DNA from: Clostridiales bacterium
GTDB taxonomy: Bacteria > Bacillota > Clostridia > Lachnospirales > Lachnospiraceae
Direction of reading: 5' to 3'
DNA length: 64,000 nucleotides
NCBI GenBank assembly: GCA_012735495.1
Contig: JAAYHD010000055.1
Location: 62,001 to 126,000, forward strand
Positions 1 to 8,580 of this stretch are shown here, piece by piece. The translations under genes were made by a program, and so were the position numbers. The notes under the pieces are model-generated. The model did not search any database. It worked only from the letters and a program-made list of their open reading frames with translations, and had not been told where the DNA came from. The number at the start of each line of letters is the position of its first letter. Position 1 is the first letter of the stretch.

Positions 1-328
1 TAATCTTCCTGTTGCTTTTTCTCATGGATTCCGGAAAAAGATTTATTGTTATGAAAAACAGCAACAGGTTTTGAACCGTCCTCAGGCCCAGGTATATAAT
101 TGCTTCCTTTATCGATGTTATCTCTTTTCTCAGCTTGAAATAACCGCTGTTTAAATTATGCAGCATCAACTCATTAAGTTCGCTTATTTTTGATACCTTT
201 TCAACAAGATTATCAATATCCGCCTCAATCGGGTCTTTAAGAATATTAAGGATTTCGCCTATATCCTCCGGCAGCTTGGGCAGATAGGACGATATCTCAA
301 GCAATTTAAAAACCCTGCTCTCTTGCAT
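1..328 (-). CDS. HDOD-domain protein (N-terminal part, runs off the left edge)
   Basis: An open frame starts at an ATG at 328, preceded by a GGGGAT-like ribosome-binding site, and stays open to base 1, so only about 109 residues are visible. The segment reads LPKLPEDIGEIL, then a helix-rich stretch with SKISELNELMLHNLNSGYF and ITSIKEAIIYLGLRTVQNLL. This is the usual start of an HDOD domain, in which each pass ends with an alanine- or isoleucine-rich YLGL(R) helix. HDOD proteins are catalytically inactive relatives of HD phosphohydrolases and act as output or scaffold domains in signalling, often beside c-di-GMP proteins. The C-terminus and any further domain are outside the window. It ends just before the PAS-AraC gene on the same strand. 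Confidence 0.75.
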   Translation of the reverse strand, partial: MQESRVFKLLEISSYLPKLPEDIGEILNILKDPIEADIDNLVEKVSKISELNELMLHNLNSGYFKLRKEITSIKEAIIYLGLRTVQNLLLFFITINLFPESMRKSNRKI

Positions 329-356
329 GCTTCGATCCCCAATCCATAATGCATTT

Positions 357-1160
357 TTATAAACCAAATGTCATATTATAATAGTCCGTATTAACAGTGT
401 CGATATTATCCTTCCTTTGCTTTGACTGCTTGTTGGCATATCTTCTTTTTATCATTTTTCTGTAGTCCGATGGGGTTAAGCCGGTTATTTTCTTGAAAAG
501 CCCTGCCGAATATCCATTATAATCCATGTTGCATGCGGCAAAGGCCTGTGCGATGGTCAGATTGGCATCCATCAGCATCTCCCTGAGCCTGCTGATTTTA
601 TAGTTAATATAGTAGTCATGGGGTGTAATACCCGTATGCTGTTTGAAAAGCTTAATAAAGTGAGCTTTACTGAATCCTGCCGTCCTTGCTGCTTCATCCA
701 GGTCAAATTTCTCCAGCCAATGGCTTTCTATGTATTCTTTCGCTTTCTCAATCTCATTCCTGCCACGGTACACTCTTCTGTTAATAAGAAAGGCTACAAC
801 ATATTTAACCTTCCTGTCCTCATTCAGTATTGGATATATTGTTATATCCTGGTATATTGCCTCCACGTCCAGGTCCTTAATGCCATATCTTTGCGAAATA
901 TCTTCCAGGGGCGCCTTGATGTCATGGAAGAATGCAACCTCTCCCTGAAATGCCTTGCGGACTTCATGCATCCTGCCGGACGCAATTATGTAAGGATCTT
1001 CAAATATATTATATTTTCCGACGATCATATCAGGATCCGCAACATGATATTCATCCAGCATGGCCTTATTCACATAAACCGACGTTCCGTCTGGGGCATA
1101 GACCTCAACCGGGAAGGGAAGAAACATAAGTACATCTGAGAATAATTCATTTTTTGCCAT
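357..1160 (-). CDS. PAS-AraC transcriptional regulator
   Basis: A 267-residue protein with an N-terminal PAS sensor (about residues 8-130, with FPVEVYAPDGTSVYVNKAML and VGKYNIFEDP) and a C-terminal AraC-type double helix-turn-helix (about 138-237, with FDLDEAARTAGFSKAHFIKLFKQ and the GLTPSDYRKM end motif). The family binds DNA through the AraC part, with the PAS fold sensing a ligand or redox state; the ligand is unknown. The ATG at 1160 has no good ribosome-binding site. Two close paralogues lie at 24504-25283 and 25300-25817, sharing the PAS motif GKYN-FKDP and the HTH block NLTIAQAFAEC. Thirty residues beyond the HTH form a polar tail. No target is obvious beside it. Confidence 0.85.
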   Translation of the reverse strand: MAKNELFSDVLMFLPFPVEVYAPDGTSVYVNKAMLDEYHVADPDMIVGKYNIFEDPYIIASGRMHEVRKAFQGEVAFFHDIKAPLEDISQRYGIKDLDVEAIYQDITIYPILNEDRKVKYVVAFLINRRVYRGRNEIEKAKEYIESHWLEKFDLDEAARTAGFSKAHFIKLFKQHTGITPHDYYINYKISRLREMLMDANLTIAQAFAACNMDYNGYSAGLFKKITGLTPSDYRKMIKRRYANKQSKQRKDNIDTVNTDYYNMTFGL

Positions 1161-1356
1161 AAAAGATTGATATGAACTGATTGGATTATATCTTTATTCG
1201 TGGCATTTCCATCATTTGTCATAATATTTCTCCCGATGAATTATATTCTATATATATATTGTAATTTATATGTCATTTTTAGTCCACTAGTTATTAGTCT
1301 CTAATGCCCCGCTCATGTTTTGAGTCCGGATGCTCTTGAGATTTACAATATCAGAA

Positions 1357-1703
1357 TTAATCGCTGATTGCTGAAAATTTTAAATTATTAGACTTTGCAT
1401 AGCTTTCAGCATATGAGCCTTTTTTCCCATAGATTGTGAAGTTATCATTGCAGTCATTAAACGCTCCTTCACCGATATGCTCCACGCTCTCGGGAATGAC
1501 AATTCCGGGCAGGCTTGTGCACTTATAAAAAGCTTACTGACACCATCATCATGCAAATTCTCAGTACTATTCGTTTCAGATACACTGTGCTGCTTATCAG
1601 CTTTTTTATCCTTTGAGATTACCGCAACAATTGATATTCCTGCCGCGGCAACAGCTAAAACAGCAACGACTAATATAATAATTCTTTTGCTTCTTACCTT
1701 CAT
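1357..1703 (-). pseudogene. frameshifted remnant of a BspA-type leucine-rich-repeat surface protein
   Basis: The 5' part encodes a membrane anchor or signal helix (MKVRSKRIIILVVAVLAVAA) and a polar linker ending near DDGVSKLF. The BspA-type repeat then continues in another frame: AFYKCTSLPGIVIPESVEHI, GEGAFNDCNDNFTIYGKKGS and YAESYAKSNNLKF, ending at a TAA at 1357-1359. That tail closely matches the last repeat of the neighbouring 699-residue protein (NNAFLECSPDFTIFGNKGSY AEAYAKENNIKF). The two halves are out of frame and almost all internal repeats are gone, so this looks like a decayed paralogue. A short peptide in the first frame could still be made, but it would lack the repeat fold. Confidence 0.7.
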
Positions 1704-1750
1704 AACTGTTCCCCTGTATGATATTATTATGTTGTAAATTGCATTTATAT

Positions 1751-3850
1751 TTAATACCTAATCTCAACAAATTTTATATTATTTTCCTTTGCATACGCCT
1801 CGGCGTAGGATCCTTTATTCCCGAATATCGTAAAATCGGGACTGCACTCAAGAAATGCGTTGTTTCCTATGCTTTCCACACTATCAGGTATGATTATGCT
1901 TTTTAGATTACTGCAGTTTGAAAATGCTCTCTCCCCAATTCTCTTTATCGTTTTAGGAAGAATTATTGATGTAAACGATCTGCAGTAGGCAAATGCATAA
2001 CTTTTTATATCGGTTACACCTTCAGGTATGCTGATATTCTCCAAGGAATAGCACTGCATAAAAGTCCCTTCGTCAATGCAGGTTATACCCTTTGGAAGCG
2101 CGGCTCTTTTCAAATTGCTGCATCCCATGAACGCGTTATTCCCGATATGGGTTACATTGTCCGGAATAGTAATCTCCTTAAGGTTGCTGCACCCGTAAAA
2201 CGCACAATAGAATATGGCTTCCAAGTTCCAGGGAAGTATGATGTTTTCCAGGGTTGTGTTATTCATAAAGGCCTCATACGAAATCATGGTCACGGTATTT
2301 GGAACAACAACTTCCTTTTTACTGCCATAATATTTCTGAAGAAGGCCGTTTGTTATCTGCCATTCCTCTAATGCCGTAGTATTTATGTCTCCGAATCTTT
2401 CATAATTCTTTTTGTACCAACGGGCGAATGCCCGGAAGAAGTCCTTGGATAGTTCACTCTTAAGAGCTGCCGCCACATCTTTAACGGATGGGTAATCAAA
2501 TTTCACCGATAGTTTATTATGCATGTTTTGATATGCCTGGGAACCATATGTCTCCATGATATAATTAATCATTCTGAAGCCCAACAGATATGCATTCCAT
2601 CCCGAAGTTATCTCGTTAAATACAGCTTCCGCATTATCCTCAGTAATTTTATACTCGAATCCGCTCAATCGGCTGTATCCGTCATAGTATCCGTTGAGTA
2701 CGGTATCTTCTTTCGTTATAAGCATTGTATAATATGTTGCAAAGCCTTCCTGCAAAACCTGGCCCAAAGGGCATCCGTTTCTAAATTCCAAAACATGCAG
2801 CAATTCATGTATCATTGCATGCTCATTTCCATCCCACAGTTTAATATCCTGGGGCTGAAGCATGATTCCCTGATAGCTAAATGCGTATGTTCTCCAGTTC
2901 TGTTGTGACACAACTATGCATACCCTATCGTCCTTAATGATTTTCTTTAAGTTGGCTCCCGTATCAAATATTTCTTCTATTTCACTTTCCATGGTAAACC
3001 AGTTTGCCCCATACTGCTTTCCGGTATAAAAGCGCAAACCGGTTTTTGATTCGATAAGATTCATTATATGGTCAATCACATAAATTACATTGACCGGTAT
3101 CTCAACACCATCGTCAATAAACAGGATAAACCTGGTTGTTTCAATGTACTCCTCCTTTTTGGTCTTATAATACATGCCATATTCCTTGCTTAAATCAAGC
3201 CCCGAAAGGTATACGGCCTTATCAGATCCCGTTGGCGGTGTATAAGCGGTTCCCTTGATTTTTATCGTTACGGTGGCTTTTATGCCGCTTTTGGAATCCT
3301 TAACGGTTACCTTTACGGTACCTGCCGTCATCGCGTACAGCTCTCCGCTTTTACTGTCAATATAGGCTATTGAAGAATCTGAAGTATACCAAGTCAGCTC
3401 AGCTTTCCTGGTACCATATGTTTCAGCTTTCAGCTTGTAAAATGTTCCCGCTTTCATTTCGGCCGGCGCATTGGTTATTTTTATATATGGAATCTTCACT
3501 GTAACAAGAATCTTTGATATATATAACTTATTCTTTTGCTTTATCGTAACAGTAATGATTGCATGACCTGCCGACACGGGCTTAATCTCACCCTTCTTGC
3601 TGACAGCCGCCACCGACTTATTACTGGATGAGTATGTTACCTTGGCTTTTTTATCAAGATGCTTGATATGAATCTTGAAACTATCATGTCCTGCGTATAA
3701 AGTTTTCTCTGAAATCTCCACTGTCGGCTTTTTTTCCTTTTTTTTGGCCTCAGCAACCTGAACACCAATATGTGTTATTGCAGGAACCGCAAAAGAAAAT
3801 AATAGCAGAATTAAAATGGCAAATCCGGAAACATATTTTCCCAGCTTCAA
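1751..3850 (-). CDS. secreted Big2 / HExxH zinc-peptidase-like / BspA leucine-rich-repeat protein
   Basis: A 699-residue protein starting at a TTG at 3850 behind AAGGAGG (8 bases away). Order of parts: signal peptide (about 1-35); two Big2/Ig-like domains (about 44-200, ending in VSAGHAIITVTIK and MTAGTVKVTVKD); a central region (about 215-490) with HELLH at 348-352 and a glutamate (E368, in QEGFATYY) sixteen residues after the second histidine, which fits a gluzincin-type zinc site; and five or more BspA-type repeats (about 510-690, pattern AFxxCSNLKxIxIPDxVxxI). HExxH plus a downstream glutamate is the metal site of gluzincin peptidases; the substrate is unknown. No LPXTG or SLH anchor is visible. 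A decayed paralogue of its last repeat lies immediately downstream. Confidence 0.75.
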   Translation of the reverse strand: MKLGKYVSGFAILILLLFSFAVPAITHIGVQVAEAKKKEKKPTVEISEKTLYAGHDSFKIHIKHLDKKAKVTYSSSNKSVAAVSKKGEIKPVSAGHAIITVTIKQKNKLYISKILVTVKIPYIKITNAPAEMKAGTFYKLKAETYGTRKAELTWYTSDSSIAYIDSKSGELYAMTAGTVKVTVKDSKSGIKATVTIKIKGTAYTPPTGSDKAVYLSGLDLSKEYGMYYKTKKEEYIETTRFILFIDDGVEIPVNVIYVIDHIMNLIESKTGLRFYTGKQYGANWFTMESEIEEIFDTGANLKKIIKDDRVCIVVSQQNWRTYAFSYQGIMLQPQDIKLWDGNEHAMIHELLHVLEFRNGCPLGQVLQEGFATYYTMLITKEDTVLNGYYDGYSRLSGFEYKITEDNAEAVFNEITSGWNAYLLGFRMINYIMETYGSQAYQNMHNKLSVKFDYPSVKDVAAALKSELSKDFFRAFARWYKKNYERFGDINTTALEEWQITNGLLQKYYGSKKEVVVPNTVTMISYEAFMNNTTLENIILPWNLEAIFYCAFYGCSNLKEITIPDNVTHIGNNAFMGCSNLKRAALPKGITCIDEGTFMQCYSLENISIPEGVTDIKSYAFAYCRSFTSIILPKTIKRIGERAFSNCSNLKSIIIPDSVESIGNNAFLECSPDFTIFGNKGSYAEAYAKENNIKFVEIRY

Positions 3851-3965
3851 ATCCGTATCCTCCTTATATTATGTGGGAATAGAAAAGCAATAATACCCTG
3901 TTTAATATATATGCTCCCGGTATATACCATTAACACTTAATATTCATTAATATTTCACATAAATT

Positions 3966-4865
3966 TTATTCTATCTTCTCAATGTCAATTATGTTGTCCA
4001 GTTTCTCATAAGGAATCTCTATCTCGACATGGTCACCTAATGCAAAAGGAACTCCCCAGCTAATGCCCATGCCTTCTTTGGAATAATATGTAAATATATT
4101 CAGTCCGGAACCATACGCATTATCTGCTTCTTTTAATCCATTGACAATGTCGTCCCTTGTATTCATCTGATATATATGGTCACATGCCGCCTTCATAACC
4201 TCATCATCATGCTCTTCAGTAAGGGCAGACATATATAAATCGGCAAGCGCTTCAATATCGCCAATCATATCTGACAGGCTCAGCTTTTTGATGTTTTCCA
4301 GGTCAATATTGGTACTGTAGAAAACATTTATAGGATGTGCCGCCCCTTCATAATTAGCGAGACCGTCATATGCTATTGATAATAATTTGCTGCCGGAAAA
4401 CTTGACCACATAATTTATTTCATACATCTGAAGATTATCTATATCCTCACCGATTAACCTTAAATATGCCGTTGCCTCTTCCCTGATCATATCGTTAATT
4501 TTTTGCCCGTCATATTCATTCCCAAGTCCGCTCAATGAAGGGTATTTGATTAAGATATTCCCATCCTTTGCGGTGTATTCGTTTGATGAAATGCTGTATT
4601 GAATCGGGGAATCGTTGCTCAAGCCCGATTTTTCATCTGTCGGATATCTTTCTTCCATATTGTTTTCTTCTGAATTGTTTTCTTCAAAATTATTTTCTTC
4701 AGAAGTTTTTTCGTCCGTATCATTTTCATCCGTAGTGCCTTCTTCGGCCAAATTACTGCCGGATTCGGTTTTTGCCGGATTTAATTCATCAATTTTGTTA
4801 TCCCTGGTACAGCCTGCTGCTGTAATAATAAGCGCAAATACAATAATAAATAATATTCTTCTCAT
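3966..4865 (-). CDS. lipoprotein with DUF4163/DUF3298 (PdaC/RsiV-like) domain
   Basis: A 299-residue protein whose ATG follows AAAGGAGG. The N-terminus is a lipoprotein signal with lipobox ITAAGC (Cys19), so it should be anchored to the outer face of the membrane. Residues about 30-75 are a low-complexity linker of repeated E-E-N-N and D-E units. The rest (about 88-299) resembles the DUF4163-DUF3298 pair seen in PdaC deacetylases and RsiV anti-sigma factors: VVKFSGSKLLSIAYDGLANY with the typical GAAHP turn, then SLSDMIGDIEALADL, and the end ISWGVPFALGDHVEIEIPYE. Neither a polysaccharide-deacetylase catalytic domain nor a sigma-binding segment is present, so the function is open. It is a separate short unit beside the Big2/peptidase gene. 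Confidence 0.7.
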   Translation of the reverse strand: MRRILFIIVFALIITAAGCTRDNKIDELNPAKTESGSNLAEEGTTDENDTDEKTSEENNFEENNSEENNMEERYPTDEKSGLSNDSPIQYSISSNEYTAKDGNILIKYPSLSGLGNEYDGQKINDMIREEATAYLRLIGEDIDNLQMYEINYVVKFSGSKLLSIAYDGLANYEGAAHPINVFYSTNIDLENIKKLSLSDMIGDIEALADLYMSALTEEHDDEVMKAACDHIYQMNTRDDIVNGLKEADNAYGSGLNIFTYYSKEGMGISWGVPFALGDHVEIEIPYEKLDNIIDIEKIE

Positions 4866-5005
4866 GGCTCCTCCTTTGCCATATTCCCGCTTTTATACTT
4901 GTCTTTCCCATAATTATACACTCTATAACTATAATAAACAATAATCCTTTAGTGCCTTTTACCGCCCGGTATTTCGCAGGCTCATTATCTGATAAAATCA
5001 TACAT

Positions 5006-5032
5006 GAAAAAAACGCCGGGAAAACCGGCGTT
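5006..5032 (-). terminator. intrinsic terminator after cysK
   Basis: A perfect 8-bp stem (AACGCCGG / CCGGCGTT, 5012-5019 and 5025-5032) with loop GAAAA is followed, in the minus direction, by a run of T. It starts 28 bases past the cysK stop. Confidence 0.9.
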
Positions 5033-5059
5033 CTTTATATTATATCATATTATGCTTTG

Positions 5060-5995
5060 TTAGTTTTTTGAAAACAACGGTGTTGAAAGGTAGCGCTCAC
5101 CTGTATCAGGCAGTACAACAACGACGTTCTTGCCGGCAAATTCCGGACGTTTTGCAACCTGTGTTGCCGCATACAGGGCAGCACCGGAGGATATGCCGAC
5201 AAGCAGTCCTTCGGCCGCTGCGACCGCTCTGGATGTTTCGAATGCGTCCTCGTTGGATACCGTGATTACCTCATCAACGACACTGCGGTCAAATACCTTG
5301 GGTACGAAACCCGCACCTATACCCTGGATCTTGTGTGGTCCGGGCTGACCTCCCGACAATACGGGTGATGCGGCAGGCTCAACAGCAAATACTTTCACGC
5401 CGGGCACCTTTTGCTTAAGCACCTGGCCGACACCGGTAACCGTTCCACCGGTACCTACGCCGCCCACAAATGCGGCTATATTGCCATCAGTGTCAGAAAG
5501 GATTTCCTGCGCCGTGGTTTCACGGTGTATCTTGGGATTGGCAGGATTTTCGAACTGTTGAGGTATGAAAGAGCTCGGATATTGTGCGGCAAGCTCGTTG
5601 GCCTTCTCGATTGCGCCTCTCATTCCCGCGGAACCGGGGGTAAGTACAATCTCGGCTCCTAAAGCCTCTACCAATGCCCTTCGCTCTACGCTCATTGTCT
5701 CCGGCATGGTAAGTATCAGCTTGTATCCCTTGGCAGCCGCCACGAAAGCAAGCCCTATTCCCGTATTCCCGCTGGTCGGTTCGATAATGACCGTATCCTT
5801 TGTAATAAGTCCTCTCTCCTCGGCATCCTTGATCATGGCAAATGCAATTCTATCCTTTACACTTCCCAATGGATTGAAATACTCAAGTTTTGCAATAAGA
5901 TTTGCAGTAACGCCCTTCTTTTCACCGTACTTGTTAAGCTGTAGCAACGGTGTGCGGCCTATTAAATCCGTTAAATTCTGATAAATCTTTGCCAT
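5060..5995 (-). CDS. cysK: cysteine synthase A (O-acetylserine sulfhydrylase)
   Basis: A 311-residue PLP enzyme that makes L-cysteine from O-acetylserine and sulfide in the cytoplasm. The PLP lysine lies in [12 protein letters not shown] (K47), the phosphate-binding loop is PTSGNTGIG (about 73-81), and TGGTVTGVG and the late GISSGAAL motif are also present. I chose the ATG at 5995 because AGGGGG sits 8-9 bases upstream; an in-frame extension to 6079 would run back through the promoter and has no ribosome-binding site. A consensus promoter lies in the 105-base gap behind the beta-lyase gene, so cysK can be transcribed alone as well as with the two sulfur genes upstream. A terminator follows. 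Confidence 0.95.
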   Translation of the reverse strand: MAKIYQNLTDLIGRTPLLQLNKYGEKKGVTANLIAKLEYFNPLGSVKDRIAFAMIKDAEERGLITKDTVIIEPTSGNTGIGLAFVAAAKGYKLILTMPETMSVERRALVEALGAEIVLTPGSAGMRGAIEKANELAAQYPSSFIPQQFENPANPKIHRETTAQEILSDTDGNIAAFVGGVGTGGTVTGVGQVLKQKVPGVKVFAVEPAASPVLSGGQPGPHKIQGIGAGFVPKVFDRSVVDEVITVSNEDAFETSRAVAAAEGLLVGISSGAALYAATQVAKRPEFAGKNVVVVLPDTGERYLSTPLFSKN

Positions 5996-6050
5996 CGTAG
6001 CAATCCCCCTTTTTAATACATAGAATACATATAGATTTACTATGTTTTTG

Positions 6051-6079
6051 ATTATATACTGACAGGAACTTATTGTCAA
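6051..6079 (-). promoter_or_regulatory. consensus sigma-A promoter of cysK
   Basis: TTGACA (6074-6079), a 17-base spacer and TATAAT (6051-6056), reading into cysK. Both hexamers are perfect consensus. Confidence 0.85.
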
Positions 6080-6100
6080 GAGAAAAAATAATATTTTTTT

Positions 6101-7267
6101 CTAATTAATTCTACCGAATACCATCTCAAGCCTTTCGAGGGCCGTCTCAAGCGTTGTTCTCGGGCATGCTATATTAATCCGCTGAAAGCCTTCTCCCTCT
6201 TTTCCGAACATTGTACCGGTATCAAGCCACAGTCCTGCTTCCTGAACGATAAGCCTGTCAAGCTTCTCCTGTGAAAATCCGTATGCGGAAAAATCCAGCC
6301 ATAACAGATATGTTCCCTGGGGTTCCACAAGATGTATCCTCGGAAGCCTTTCAGAAATGAACTTACGGGTTATCCCTATGTTGCCGGTCAAATATTCCTT
6401 AAGCCTTTCAAGCCATTTTTTCCCATGGGTATAGGCGCTTTGGCAGGCCACAAGTCCAAGCGTGTTAAGCTGGCTGTATCCGGTCCTGCTTATCTCCTCT
6501 CTTATTAGCTGACGGTACTTAACGTTTCGGACAATGAAATTCGCAGCCTGAAGCCCCGCCAGGTTGAATGTCTTGCTTGGGGATGTGGCAATTATTGCGT
6601 CGACATTAATCAGGCCGCAGCTGGTATGTTCATAGGGTGCATATACGAAATCGCAGTGAATTTCATCGGATACAATAATTACACCGTATTTTACGCATAT
6701 CTTATTGATATGCTCCAATTCATCCTTGGACCAGACACGGCTTACAGGGTTGTGCGGACTGCATAGGATGAATAATTTGACCGAATTTTCTTTTACCTTT
6801 TTCTCAAAGTCGTCAAAATCAATCGAGTATTTGCCATTTTCGTATTTCAGAGGATTCGTAACAAGCTTCCTGTTGTTGTCTTGTATTATATTATAAAAAG
6901 GATAATACACAGGTGTTTGAATAATAACCGCATCCTGCGGTTTTGTAAGAGCCCTGACGCAGGCTGCAAGCCCGAATACCACACCGGGAGTCTTTATTAC
7001 ATCCTGGCGGCCGAACTTTAAGCCATAATGGTTTTCAAACCATTCGGCAAGTACATCGTAATAATCCTGCTTGACCTCCGAATAACCGAATATTCCGTGT
7101 TCCACAGCCCTGTGAATGTCGTCAAGCACCTCCCTGGGCGCCGTAAAATCCATGTCGGCCACCCACATTGATATCAATCCCTCAGGCATACCCCGTTCGG
7201 CGGCAAAATCCCACTTTATGGAATTCGTGTTCTTACGGTCGATTACCTTATCAAAATCGCAGCTCAT
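6101..7267 (-). CDS. MalY/PatB-type PLP-dependent cysteine-S-conjugate (cystathionine) beta-lyase
   Basis: A 388-residue fold-type I PLP enzyme. It opens with FDKVIDRKNTNSIKWD and ISMWVADMDF, typical of the MalY/PatB branch. The cofactor aspartate is in IIVSDEIHCDF (D201) and the Schiff-base lysine in SPSKTFNLAGLQ (K232). The family cleaves C-S bonds in cystathionine and related cysteine conjugates to give a thiol, pyruvate and ammonia. Its ATG overlaps the stop of the upstream cystathionine lyase/synthase gene (ATGA), so the two are translationally coupled, and cysK follows. Together they form a cysteine/methionine interconversion cluster. In other hosts MalY also acts as a regulator; nothing here tests that. 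Confidence 0.88.
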   Translation of the reverse strand: MSCDFDKVIDRKNTNSIKWDFAAERGMPEGLISMWVADMDFTAPREVLDDIHRAVEHGIFGYSEVKQDYYDVLAEWFENHYGLKFGRQDVIKTPGVVFGLAACVRALTKPQDAVIIQTPVYYPFYNIIQDNNRKLVTNPLKYENGKYSIDFDDFEKKVKENSVKLFILCSPHNPVSRVWSKDELEHINKICVKYGVIIVSDEIHCDFVYAPYEHTSCGLINVDAIIATSPSKTFNLAGLQAANFIVRNVKYRQLIREEISRTGYSQLNTLGLVACQSAYTHGKKWLERLKEYLTGNIGITRKFISERLPRIHLVEPQGTYLLWLDFSAYGFSQEKLDRLIVQEAGLWLDTGTMFGKEGEGFQRINIACPRTTLETALERLEMVFGRIN

Positions 7268-8358
7268 CTTAATGCTTCCTCCAAATCGTATATTAAATCA
7301 TTCACATCCTCAATTCCGACCGAAAGCCTCATCAGCCTGTCGTTTATACCCAGGGCTTCCCGGACATCTTCAGGAACATCGGCATGGGTCTGCAGGATTG
7401 GGTATGTAATAAGGGACTCGACTCCTCCCAGGGACTCGGCATATAGTATTGTCTTTACACTGCTTAAAACATTTCTTGCCGTTTCGGCTCTGTCAACCTC
7501 GAATGAAATCATGCCTCCCTTCCCCGCGTAATGAACGGCCCTGACCTTCCTGTGACCGCTTAGCCATTCTGCTATTTTAACCGCATTTTCAGTTATGCGC
7601 TCCATGCGGATGGCAAGGGTTTTAATTCCCCGAAGAATGAGATAGCTGTCCCAGGGTGCAAGGCATGCGCCGATGGTTTTATATAGGAAGCGGAGTCTTT
7701 CTGACAGGTCGCTGTCTGCCGTTACAAGGAAACCAGCAAGGGTATCATTATGCCCTCCCAGGTATTTTGTTCCGCTGTGCAGCACGATATCCGCCCCTGA
7801 CTCAAGAGGTCTTTGGAATATCGGTGTTAGGAATGTATTGTCCACAATAAGCAGTATGCCATTCCGGCGGCATATATCCGCGACAGCCGCAATATCGGTA
7901 ATCAGCATCATCGGGTTTGATGGCGTCTCGACAAAAACCGCCTTGGTGTTTGGCCGTATACACTGCTTTACGGTTTCAGTGTTTCCCGTATCAACATAAT
8001 CAACGGCTATGCCGTTTTTCTGTGCCACATGGTTTAGGTAACGTACCGAACCTCCGTACAAATCATTGGTTGCGATGATATGATCTCCCGGTGAAAAAAG
8101 CTCGCACAGCACGGCCATGGCAGCCATGCCTGATGAAAATGCCATGGCATCGGTACCGCCCTCAAGCAGAGCAATGGTCCTCTCAAGCACCTCACGGGTG
8201 GGGTTTTGCAGGCGGGAATAGTCATATCCCGTGCTTTCGCCCACACCTGGATGGGCGAAGGTTGCCGACTGGTACACCGGAACAGTTATGGACCCGGTAC
8301 TGTTATTGGTGTCCTTCCCACCATGAACGCAAAGGGTGTTAATCCTCTTATTAATCAT
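7264..8358 (-). CDS. cystathionine gamma-synthase/gamma-lyase family enzyme (Cys/Met metabolism PLP family)
   Basis: A 364-residue PLP enzyme. The PLP lysine is in LHSGTKYLGGHND (K198), the cofactor aspartate in LIVDNTFLTP (D173), and GYDYSRLQNPTRE and the C-terminal RLSVGIED motif are intact. The family catalyses gamma-replacement or elimination on homoserine esters, cystathionine or methionine, and sequence alone does not settle which. I prefer the ATG at 8358, with AGGAG seven bases upstream, over the ATG five codons earlier. Around residue 280 the usual YPGL...HP..ELAK..M.GFGGM segment is reduced to VHYAGKGGMISFEV, about 15-20 residues shorter than usual. It is the first gene of the sulfur cluster and overlaps the next by 4 bases. 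Confidence 0.85.
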   Translation of the reverse strand: MINKRINTLCVHGGKDTNNSTGSITVPVYQSATFAHPGVGESTGYDYSRLQNPTREVLERTIALLEGGTDAMAFSSGMAAMAVLCELFSPGDHIIATNDLYGGSVRYLNHVAQKNGIAVDYVDTGNTETVKQCIRPNTKAVFVETPSNPMMLITDIAAVADICRRNGILLIVDNTFLTPIFQRPLESGADIVLHSGTKYLGGHNDTLAGFLVTADSDLSERLRFLYKTIGACLAPWDSYLILRGIKTLAIRMERITENAVKIAEWLSGHRKVRAVHYAGKGGMISFEVDRAETARNVLSSVKTILYAESLGGVESLITYPILQTHADVPEDVREALGINDRLMRLSVGIEDVNDLIYDLEEALR

Positions 8359-8512
8359 AGGCTTTCTCCTCATCCTTTTTTCATTCTCTTAAATTATTCC
8401 TAATACATAAACCGGATGTATACCTTTAATGTATACTATTCAGATATGTATTATATATTATATTTTAATTATGTATTATATATTATCTCCTTGTTTCTGT
8501 AAATAATAATTT

Positions 8513-8544
8513 ATAAGGCCGACCCGCAATTTTGTCAGCCTTAT
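8513..8544 (-). terminator. 11-bp hairpin, probable weak terminator after the GGDEF/HD-GYP gene
   Basis: In the minus direction ATAAGGCTGAC pairs with GTCGGCCTTAT (one G-U pair) around a 10-base loop. An AT-rich tail follows, not a clean U run, so termination strength is uncertain. It lies 37 bases past the stop of the upstream gene. Confidence 0.5.
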
Positions 8545-8580
8545 GTTATGTCCTTATGTTTTGCCTTTATGCCATAACCA

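Noticed and set aside
618..1139. 173-residue plus-strand frame opposite the PAS-AraC gene
   Set aside because: Purely antisense to a well-supported gene, with no motif or ribosome-binding site.
4615..4944. Serine-rich 109-residue plus-strand frame
   Set aside because: It is the antisense of the glutamate/asparagine-rich linker of the lipoprotein gene; its FSSELFSS repeats come from GAA-rich codons read backwards.
4798..5001. 67-residue minus-strand frame upstream of the lipoprotein
   Set aside because: It overlaps the lipoprotein start in another frame, has no ribosome-binding site and no recognisable protein features.
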